Source: Fidelibacterota bacterium (GTDB lineage: Bacteria > Marinisomatota > Marinisomatia > SCGC-AAA003-L08 > TMED6). From it: a stretch of DNA of 23,785 bases. The first letter of the stretch is position 1. Every line of letters starts with the position of its first letter. Position numbers and translations under genes: made by a program. The notes under the pieces were generated by a model, which saw only the letters and a program-made list of their open reading frames with translations, ran no database searches and was not told the DNA's origin. The DNA lies in the NCBI GenBank assembly GCA_014239355.1, contig JAAZYZ010000068.1, positions 1-23,785 of the forward strand, written 5' to 3'. This document shows positions 17,456-23,785 of the stretch, piece after piece.

Positions 17456-18294
17456 AATGAAATTAATTTCATATTATTAATTGCTTCTCCTAAAAATTTG
17501 TTTGCTAAATTATTAAATTGATGAGGATTGTCCGTAATATAAAATTGATCTGATGAGTTGAGGAGTTTGGAGCTGCTCTGGGGGGTAATTTCCAATGGTT
17601 GGGTTTGATGTAAATAATTCACTATTGCATTTCCAGATTCAATAAAATTTAAATTATTATAACCCAGCTGATTAAAAACAGACTTTAATGTATCTAATAA
17701 CATAGGATAATGTGTGCAAGCTAGTATTACCGTATCCAAACTAATAGAATTAAAATTACTTAAATATTTTGTAGCAATTTGATGAGCTATATCAGTATTT
17801 TCCCATCCTTCTTCAACTATAGGTACAAATAGGGGGCATGCGATAGAATGTATCTGAGTGTTATGCTTAGATATTAATGGATGATTTAAAAATGCATGAT
17901 TATAGGCTTTAGAATTAATGGTTGTATCAGTACCAATAATGCCTACTGATTTATTGGGTTTAGCAGAATTTAGGATAGTCTCTACACTTGGAATAATAGT
18001 GCCAATAATTGGAATTGTAAAATTATCTTGTAAGTATTGTAATGCAACTGAAGATGCTGAATTACAAGCCACTATAATAATATCCACATTTTTGCTAATA
18101 AAAAAATCAACAATTTGTTTACTGTATTTAATAATTGAATTCGTACTCTTGTCACCATATGGTAAATGTGCTAGGTCACCTAAATATAAAAATGTAGCTT
18201 GATTCCGAAATGCTAAACTTAAAGATTTAAAAACTGTCAGACCGCCTAAACCACTATCAAAAATACCAATTTTTAAATTTATGTTATCTTTCAT
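17452..18294 (-). CDS. murI: Glutamate racemase
   Basis: The protein has 280 residues. IGIFDSGLGGLTV at 9-21 opens the first domain. The two catalytic cysteines are Cys77 in VACNSAS and Cys193 in ACTHYPML, with Asp13, Ser14 and His195 also in place. It makes D-glutamate for peptidoglycan in the cytoplasm. It is translationally coupled on both sides by ATGA overlaps, with the amidase before it and folC after it. The amidase-racemase pairing groups cell-wall turnover with precursor supply. Confidence 0.97.
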   Translation of the reverse strand: MKDNINLKIGIFDSGLGGLTVFKSLSLAFRNQATFLYLGDLAHLPYGDKSTNSIIKYSKQIVDFFISKNVDIIIVACNSASSVALQYLQDNFTIPIIGTIIPSVETILNSAKPNKSVGIIGTDTTINSKAYNHAFLNHPLISKHNTQIHSIACPLFVPIVEEGWENTDIAHQIATKYLSNFNSISLDTVILACTHYPMLLDTLKSVFNQLGYNNLNFIESGNAIVNYLHQTQPLEITPQSSSKLLNSSDQFYITDNPHQFNNLANKFLGEAINNMKLISL

Positions 18295-19445
18295 TTGGAA
18301 ATATTTTGGGCATTGTAAGATTCAATATAAGACTGTACACCTTTAAAAATTCCATAAGCAAATTGAGCGCGATAACTAGATTTATTTAATAACTGAGCTT
18401 CAGACTTATTGGTTAAAAAGCCTGTTTCTATTAATACTTTAGGCATTGCAGCGCCAACCAACACATGAAATCCAGCCTGTTTGATTCCTCTATTACGTGT
18501 TTTAGGGAGCTCTTTTTTAATTGCAGTTTGAATAAATACAGCTAATTTTTCACTTTCTTGTAAATATGCTTGTTCTGAAACTGAAGCAATCATTTGATTT
18601 TGTTCATATTGGTTGGGATTATCCTCAAACACAATAGATGCATTCTCTCTAACGGCAACATCAATAGCATCATCTACACTATTAGGTTGTAATAAATATA
18701 TTTCATATCCTCTTGCAGTTTTTGCACTACTTGAATTGGCATGTATACTAATAAAAATGTGGCCTTGTTTTTTATTAGCTAAATCTGTTCTATTTTTTAA
18801 GCCTAAAAAAGTATCGTCATCACGCGTATATATTATATTTATATGCGGCATTTCTCTTTTAATAAAATTGCCTAATTCTTTTGAAATGTCTAATACAATA
18901 TGTTTTTCTTTGATATTGTGATAGCCTATTGCTCCTGGATCTTTACCACCATGACCAGGATCAATAATAACTGTGGAAATCTTCCAATTCTCTTTGTTTT
19001 GTATTGTATTTAATAACTCTTGGTCCACCTCACCCTGGACATCTTCTGATGAGAACATAATGTTTTCTGGCTTAATGATAATAGTTTTCTCATTATAATT
19101 TGCAATAAAACTGTCAGACTTAAATTGATTATACAAACGAATAAAAGAATTGAGTGGAACATAAAATTTATTATCAAATAATTTAACATTTTTAATCATA
19201 TGATAAATTTTATCATCAATTTTTACAAAAGATGAGTTATTAGAAAATGTAATGTGAGCCTCATTGATAAAAAAATCCATTTTATCTTTATCAAAATAAA
19301 TATTAAAACGATAATTTTGTGATACACAAAATTCTTCTAATGAGAAATAAGCAATATCATCAAAAATAAATAATTCAATGGAGTTGTTATTTTGTGAATA
19401 GGAATAATTAAAAAATAAAATGAATATTAATAAATATTTTTTCAT
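18291..19445 (-). CDS. Exported N-acetylmuramoyl-L-alanine amidase (Amidase_3)
   Basis: The protein has 384 residues. Residues 1-18 form a signal peptide (KKYLLIFILFFNYSYSQ). Residues about 25-125 contain strands ending in FVKIDDK and FYVPLNSFIRL, resembling a copper-amine-oxidase-N-like or AMIN-type targeting domain. The zinc amidase domain follows: His165 in DPGHGGKDPGA, Glu180, His235 in SIHANSS and the catalytic Glu340 in LIETGFLTN. It cleaves the bond between MurNAc and L-Ala in peptidoglycan and probably helps separate daughter cells in the periplasm. It follows the FtsB/DivIC-like gene by one base and overlaps murI by four. The catalytic family is certain; the N-terminal domain name is tentative. 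Confidence 0.95.
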   Translation of the reverse strand: MKKYLLIFILFFNYSYSQNNNSIELFIFDDIAYFSLEEFCVSQNYRFNIYFDKDKMDFFINEAHITFSNNSSFVKIDDKIYHMIKNVKLFDNKFYVPLNSFIRLYNQFKSDSFIANYNEKTIIIKPENIMFSSEDVQGEVDQELLNTIQNKENWKISTVIIDPGHGGKDPGAIGYHNIKEKHIVLDISKELGNFIKREMPHINIIYTRDDDTFLGLKNRTDLANKKQGHIFISIHANSSSAKTARGYEIYLLQPNSVDDAIDVAVRENASIVFEDNPNQYEQNQMIASVSEQAYLQESEKLAVFIQTAIKKELPKTRNRGIKQAGFHVLVGAAMPKVLIETGFLTNKSEAQLLNKSSYRAQFAYGIFKGVQSYIESYNAQNISK

Positions 19446-19446
19446 T

Positions 19447-19704
19447 TTATTTGAAACTGATAATTATTTCATCAGGATAAATATAAAAGTATTCTTCACG
19501 TGCAACTTTTTCTATATATCGTGTATTAGATTTTAATAAACGATTTTGTTGCTGGATTTTATGTAATTCCTGATCTAATGTATCTTTTTCAGACAGTAGT
19601 GTTTTATAATGATCCTCTTCACTATAATAATCAATTATACCATCACTTTTAATAAACAAAAAGAATAGAATGCAAATCAAGATAGATAAAAATAATTTAT
19701 TCAT
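19447..19704 (-). CDS. FtsB/DivIC-like septum formation initiator protein
   Basis: From the ATG at 19704 this is an 85-residue bitopic protein. A single membrane helix (about 4-18, [15 protein letters not shown]) is followed by a coiled coil over about 30-62 (heptads through [19 protein letters not shown]). It ends with the [17 protein letters not shown] segment typical of FtsB/DivIC; the ARxE(x)Y pattern is the family mark. Such proteins bridge FtsL/FtsQ-type partners in the divisome. Lying directly after eno is also the common arrangement for ftsB. An alternative ATG at 19719 would add five residues inside eno. I chose 19704 because it limits the eno overlap to eight bases and starts just before the membrane helix. 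Confidence 0.88.
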   Translation of the reverse strand: MNKLFLSILICILFFLFIKSDGIIDYYSEEDHYKTLLSEKDTLDQELHKIQQQNRLLKSNTRYIEKVAREEYFYIYPDEIIISFK

Positions 19705-20980
19705 TAGAGAAAGATCCAAAAATTTGATTATTAGCTAATTTTTCTTCAATCCGTAAGAGTTGATTATATTTTGCTACTCTTTCACTACGACAGAGAGAGC
19801 CCGTTTTAATTTGGCCTGCTCCTACTCCTACAGCTAAATCAGCTATAGTTGTGTCCTCAGTTTCACCAGAACGGTGAGAAATCACTACCCCTAATTTATT
19901 ATCTTGAGCCAATTTAATAGTGTCTAATGTTTCAGATACACTGCCAATTTGATTTAATTTAATTAAGATAGCATTTATTGCATGATTCGAAATTGCTTTT
20001 TGCAATCTTACAATATTAGTTACAGTTAAGTCATCTCCTACTAATTGTACAGATGACCCTAGTTCTTTATATAAGGTGGTCCAACCCTCCCAATCATTTT
20101 CATCTAAACCATCTTCAATAGACACGATTGGATAATTATCACATAAATTTTTGTACCAATTAATTAATTCATGATTTGATAACTTTTTATTTTCAGATTC
20201 TAAATAATATAAAGAATCTTCTTTATTAAAAAATTCGCTGGAAGCAACATCAAGAGTGACAAACACATCTTTTCCGGGTTTGTAATTTGACTTTTCTATC
20301 GCTTCTAATAATAAATCTATCGCTTCTTGATTAGAGCGTAAATTTGGTGCAAAACCACCTTCATCGCCAACTGATGTATTGTAGCCTTTTTTCTTTAATA
20401 CAGATTTTAACGTATGAAACACTTCACATCCGCACTGCAGCGCATCAGAAAAGGAATTTAATCCCGAAGGATAAATCATAAATTCCTGTATATCTACATT
20501 ATTATCTGCATGGCTACCTCCATTTAATATATTCATCATTGGGATTGGCATTATATTTGTATTTCCTGATATAATAGAACCTATATATTGGTAAATAGGC
20601 AATCGATTAGATATAGATAGAGCTTTTAATGCTGCTAATGAAACTCCTAAAATAGCATTTGCTCCTAATTTTTGTTTATTGGGGGTTGAATCTAAATCTA
20701 ACATCATCTTATCAATAGTATAAATATCACCACTATTATGCCCTAATAATGCCGGACCAATAATATTATTAACATTATCAATTGCTTGATATACAGATTT
20801 GCCAAAATAGGAGCTTGATTGATCGCGTAACTCTAATGCTTCATGTTCGCCAGTTGAAGCCCCACTTGGTACAGCAGCAACACCAATAGATCCGTCATCT
20901 AAATAACATTCTACCTCTACAGTAGGAGTCCCTCTAGAATCAATAATTTGCCTTGCGTGAATTTTTTTTATTTGAGCCAT
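19697..20980 (-). CDS. eno: Enolase
   Basis: The protein has 427 residues, normal for bacterial enolase. It converts 2-phosphoglycerate to phosphoenolpyruvate in glycolysis. The substrate loop [10 protein letters not shown] is near 39, the catalytic acid Glu207 is in [11 protein letters not shown] and the catalytic base is Lys341 in LIKLNQIGS. The Mg2+ ligands are Asp244, Glu289 and Asp316. [18 protein letters not shown] and Lys392 complete the active site. It is the first gene of the long minus-strand block. Upstream lie 90 AT-rich bases shared with a divergent gene. No strong Shine-Dalgarno is visible; an AAAGG lies about a dozen bases upstream. Confidence 0.98.
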   Translation of the reverse strand: MAQIKKIHARQIIDSRGTPTVEVECYLDDGSIGVAAVPSGASTGEHEALELRDQSSSYFGKSVYQAIDNVNNIIGPALLGHNSGDIYTIDKMMLDLDSTPNKQKLGANAILGVSLAALKALSISNRLPIYQYIGSIISGNTNIMPIPMMNILNGGSHADNNVDIQEFMIYPSGLNSFSDALQCGCEVFHTLKSVLKKKGYNTSVGDEGGFAPNLRSNQEAIDLLLEAIEKSNYKPGKDVFVTLDVASSEFFNKEDSLYYLESENKKLSNHELINWYKNLCDNYPIVSIEDGLDENDWEGWTTLYKELGSSVQLVGDDLTVTNIVRLQKAISNHAINAILIKLNQIGSVSETLDTIKLAQDNKLGVVISHRSGETEDTTIADLAVGVGAGQIKTGSLCRSERVAKYNQLLRIEEKLANNQIFGSFSNE

Positions 20981-21070
20981 AGAATAAAAGTGACCTTTAA
21001 CAACATATTAAAATTTACAAAATAATTAATTAAAAAGAATTAAATTTGATTGTTATTAATATATTAAGAT
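20981..21070. promoter_or_regulatory. Divergent intergenic region between eno and the FemAB-like gene
   Basis: These 90 bases separate divergent genes and are expected to carry the promoters of the eno block and the plus-strand polysaccharide genes. The sequence is nearly all A and T. TAATAT on the eno side could serve as a -10 box, but no convincing -35 or operator could be selected. Confidence 0.35.
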
Positions 21071-22021
21071 ATGTTAGAAATTATTAAATATGACGAAAAT
21101 AAACATGCAGCCCTATGGGATGCCTTTGTTTGCAAATCAAATAATGGTACAATTTTTCATAAAAGAGAATTTTTAACATATCATCAAGACAGAAAATTTC
21201 AAGATTGCTCTTTTATATTCCAAAATAAAAATAATATAGAAGCTTTATTTACAGGATCGATTATTGATAACATATTATATTCACACCCGGGCGCTAGCTT
21301 TGGTGGATTTGTTTATAATGACTTGTCATTTGAGTTTGGAAGCAAAATAGTAGACTTATTAGTTGATTTTGCACAACAAAATAATTTAAAAGAAATTATT
21401 ATTATCCCTACACCATTTATTTATTATAATAAATACAATGAAGTAATGGAATATTGCTTATATATCAAAGGTTGCAATATTATAGAATATTATATATCTA
21501 GCTTCGTTGATTTAGAAACAAATTTATTAGAACAAATGCATAATAGAAAAAAGCGTTACATCAAAAAAATGGAAGATAAAATTGATATTCAATTAAGTAC
21601 CGATCTAGATAGTTTTTATCCAATTTTAATTAGCAATAAATTAAAACATAAAGCTAAACCAACTCATACTTTGGAAGAGCTTAAAATATTAATGAATAAA
21701 TTTCCAGACCAAATTAAACTCTTATTAAGCTACCAAGATAATAAAATTATTGGGGGCGCTTTAAATTTTATTACTAATCAAAATTCATGTATCTTATTTT
21801 ATAATATGATAGACTATGAATATCAAAATTTACAAATTGCGTCATTACAAATTTATGCATCTTTAAAATGGGCACAAGAAAATAAACTTAAATTTTTAGA
21901 TATTGGAGTATCACAATTATACAAAGGTGATCAAATCATTCCGCACGAATCATTAATTAATTTCAAAGAACAGTTTGGATCGAAAGCGATGATTCGTAAA
22001 GTGATGAAATTAAAATTATAA
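21071..22021 (+). CDS. FemAB/GNAT-like acyltransferase family protein
   Basis: This 316-residue soluble protein has no signal peptide. Its layout is that of the FemAB-related GNAT group. The N-terminal half contains NGTIFHKREFLTYH and SHPGASFGGFVY, the usual start of such proteins. The basic stretch RKKRYIKKME is near 160-170. The second GNAT unit contains IIGGALNFI, then ASLQIYASLKWAQENKLKFLDIGVS, and ends GLE-like with HESLINFKEQFGSKAM. In this family the last block typically precedes the phrase for substrate loading. Relatives transfer aminoacyl or acyl groups onto peptidoglycan precursors or surface sugars. With the flippase six bases downstream, modification of a surface glycan is plausible. 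The exact donor and acceptor are unknown. Confidence 0.75.
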   Translation: MLEIIKYDENKHAALWDAFVCKSNNGTIFHKREFLTYHQDRKFQDCSFIFQNKNNIEALFTGSIIDNILYSHPGASFGGFVYNDLSFEFGSKIVDLLVDFAQQNNLKEIIIIPTPFIYYNKYNEVMEYCLYIKGCNIIEYYISSFVDLETNLLEQMHNRKKRYIKKMEDKIDIQLSTDLDSFYPILISNKLKHKAKPTHTLEELKILMNKFPDQIKLLLSYQDNKIIGGALNFITNQNSCILFYNMIDYEYQNLQIASLQIYASLKWAQENKLKFLDIGVSQLYKGDQIIPHESLINFKEQFGSKAMIRKVMKLKL

Positions 22022-22027
22022 AATTAT

Positions 22028-23494
22028 ATGATTTCATTAAAAGCATTATTTAAATCATCTCTCATATATGCTATTGGCACAGCACTTATGCGTATTATGA
22101 CCTTTTTATTACTACCACTTTATACAAATATATTAGATGCAGATGGTAATTTTTGGTATGGAAATTTTGTACTAGTTATAACATCAATAGCATTTTTACG
22201 TATATGTTATTCACATGGTGTAGGTGATGGTTTTTTAAAATTATATAGTAAATCAAAAAATAAAAAAGAAATTATTTCAACATATTTAACCTATATCTTG
22301 ATAATGATTACCTGTATATCAGGTGTTATTTGGTTTATTAATTCTATAGTCCCGCAACAAGGCACAGATAGCTTAATGGGGCTATTACAATCACAAATGA
22401 AATATATAGTATTAATTGTAATGTGCGATACTTTGAATTTTCGTATCATTGATATTCTGAGAATCAAGAATAATGCTCTTTATTATATGCTAGGACAAAT
22501 TTGTGGTGTTATTGCAACATTGTATTTATCAATGCACTATGTAAAAAATGAATTAATGGGCCTAGAGGGAGCATTATTAGCATTACTATATGGTGGATTA
22601 GTAACCTTAGTAATTTTTATACCTGTATTAATCCAAAATTTAAATTTTTCTTTATTTTCAAAATCACAAATGCGCAAATTAGTGAATTTGGGAATCAGAT
22701 TTTTCCCAGCTGCAATATTTTTTATGTTTATGACTTTGCTGGATCGTTATCTATTAAAATTTTTATTAGAAAGCCCAATTGATAACCCTGAATATGTTAA
22801 TAATTTAATTGGAACCTATTCTGTAGGCGCAAAATTAGCAAGTATCCCATTATTTATGATTAATGCCTTTAATTTAGGTTGGCAACCTTTTTATTTGAGT
22901 AATGGAAATACAGAAGAAGCTCATAAAAGATATGAATCAGTTGGAACCATATTTATCATTTTTACCCTTAGTATATCATGGTTTGTAGGTATTGTAATTC
23001 CTGTAATTGCAAATTTAAATTTACCAATTGGAAACATGCCGCTAATTGGTGAAACATATTCTGGATTTAATGAAATTATACCTATTATGCTGTTGTCACA
23101 TGTGTTTTATGCTTTATATATCATTCACATGCCTTCTATTTATTTATGCGATAAACAAAATTGGTCTCCTATATTTAGAGTCTGTGGCGCAAGTACTAAT
23201 GTTTTATTAAATATTATTTTAATTCCAATGTATGAAATTAAAGGCGCTGCTATTGCCACAACGTTAAGCTATGGTATTATGTTTTTATTTTTGTTTTATA
23301 AAAACAGAAATTGGATGCCCATCAAAATAAATTGGCAAGATATTCTATTATTAATGATACTTGTTTCAATATCAATCATATGCTTTATAGGGAAATTAAA
23401 TATGCAATATTATCTAATGGTTGGAACTTTGATATATATCATTTATTTAATATATAAACATGGAATCAAAAATTTAATCTCACTATTTAAATAG
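22028..23494 (+). CDS. Wzx-like polysaccharide flippase (MOP/MATE superfamily)
   Basis: This 488-residue integral membrane protein has about 12-14 hydrophobic helices. The N-terminus SLIYAIGTALMRIMTFLLLPLYTNIL is the standard opening of polysaccharide biosynthesis proteins of the RfbX/Wzx type. AAIFFMFMTLLDRYLLKFLL starts the second half. FNLGWQPFYLSNG and the late LLNIILIPMYEIKGAAIATTLSYG repeat are also typical. It probably flips undecaprenyl-linked oligosaccharides across the inner membrane. It lies six bases after the FemAB-like gene and six before a glycosyltransferase, which supports a surface-glycan locus. Substrate is not predictable from sequence. Confidence 0.92.
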   Translation: MISLKALFKSSLIYAIGTALMRIMTFLLLPLYTNILDADGNFWYGNFVLVITSIAFLRICYSHGVGDGFLKLYSKSKNKKEIISTYLTYILIMITCISGVIWFINSIVPQQGTDSLMGLLQSQMKYIVLIVMCDTLNFRIIDILRIKNNALYYMLGQICGVIATLYLSMHYVKNELMGLEGALLALLYGGLVTLVIFIPVLIQNLNFSLFSKSQMRKLVNLGIRFFPAAIFFMFMTLLDRYLLKFLLESPIDNPEYVNNLIGTYSVGAKLASIPLFMINAFNLGWQPFYLSNGNTEEAHKRYESVGTIFIIFTLSISWFVGIVIPVIANLNLPIGNMPLIGETYSGFNEIIPIMLLSHVFYALYIIHMPSIYLCDKQNWSPIFRVCGASTNVLLNIILIPMYEIKGAAIATTLSYGIMFLFLFYKNRNWMPIKINWQDILLLMILVSISIICFIGKLNMQYYLMVGTLIYIIYLIYKHGIKNLISLFK

Positions 23495-23500
23495 ATTTAT

Positions 23501-23785
23501 ATGAATAAGCCTGATATATCAGTAATCTTACCAACATTTAATCGTGGGAATGTAGTGAATCATGGAATTGATTCAATATTAAATCAAACATTTAATAACT
23601 TAGAACTCATCATAATAAATGATGCATCTACAGATAATACAGAGCAAGTCTTAGATGAATATCAAAAAAAAGATCCACGAATTAAAATTATAAATAATAA
23701 ACAAAATTATGGGTGCGCACAATCTCGTAATATTGGATTGCAACATGTACAAGCTAATACTATAGCATTTATGGATGATGATGAT
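23501..23785 (+). CDS. Family 2 glycosyltransferase, 5' part only (cut by window edge)
   Basis: The frame from ATG at 23501 stays open for 95 codons to the end of the window. It shows a GT-A fold start: ISVILPTFNRG, then SILNQTFNNLELIIINDAST with the nucleotide-binding Asp, then NYGCAQSRNIGL. It ends at MDDDD, the DxD region that coordinates the metal and sugar nucleotide. It would transfer a sugar from a nucleotide donor onto a lipid-linked or surface glycan. Everything after the DxD motif lies outside the window, so acceptor class and any membrane anchor cannot be judged. The start is six bases after the flippase stop. Confidence 0.93.
   Translation, partial: MNKPDISVILPTFNRGNVVNHGIDSILNQTFNNLELIIINDASTDNTEQVLDEYQKKDPRIKIINNKQNYGCAQSRNIGLQHVQANTIAFMDDDD

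Noticed and set aside
17918..18202. Plus-strand open frames inside murI, and similarly inside the SDR, prfA, rho and amidase genes
   Set aside because: They are antisense shadows of well-identified genes with complete motifs.
1..23785. tRNA genes, CRISPR arrays, insertion sequences, prophage or attachment sites
   Set aside because: No cloverleaf, regular direct repeat array, transposase, integrase or flanking repeats were found on reading either strand.

Overview
The window is a strongly AT-rich, densely packed piece of a bacterial chromosome. The gene content points to a free-living Gram-negative-type bacterium, probably of the FCB group. A marine Marinimicrobia (SAR406)-like organism is my best inference. 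It rests on three things: the base composition, the dockerin-like C-terminal repeats on a secreted protein, and a UbiA-family enzyme resembling archaeal-type ether-lipid synthases. No rRNA, tRNA, CRISPR array, insertion sequence or prophage was seen. No gap between genes exceeds 100 bases.

Left edge (1-1509, minus strand): an SDR-family, FabL/FabI-like enoyl-ACP reductase is followed after 21 bases by the most unusual gene here. This is a secreted thioredoxin-fold protein whose CxxC active site reads Trp-UGA-Gly-Pro-Cys. The frame stays open for 166 codons after the UGA. It keeps thioredoxin features, then enters two calcium-binding dockerin-like repeats and runs off the window. A hairpin of the bacterial SECIS type follows the UGA at the correct distance. 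I read the gene as a selenoprotein with selenocysteine replacing the first active-site cysteine. UGA is an ordinary stop codon in several neighbouring genes, so the code has not been reassigned overall.

Middle (1605-20980): ychF lies alone on the plus strand. Facing it are 18 minus-strand genes in one direction, often overlapping by 1-8 bases. In transcription order they are eno, an FtsB/DivIC-like gene, an N-acetylmuramoyl-L-alanine amidase, murI, folC, rho, a class I aminotransferase, rpmB, rpmE (type B), a DUF1385 gene, prfA, prmC, a UbiA-family prenyltransferase, dnaE, dtd, a stand-alone B12-binding mutase subunit, a TPR protein, an M24B aminopeptidase and a rhomboid protease. This adds to 19 with both ends counted. 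They cover glycolysis, cell wall and division, folate, transcription termination, translation and its quality control, replication and membrane proteolysis. A short hairpin plus T-run at the end of rpmE may split the block.

Right edge (21071-23785, plus strand): a FemAB/GNAT-like transferase, a Wzx-like flippase and the start of a family 2 glycosyltransferase are closely spaced. They look like the beginning of a surface-polysaccharide locus.
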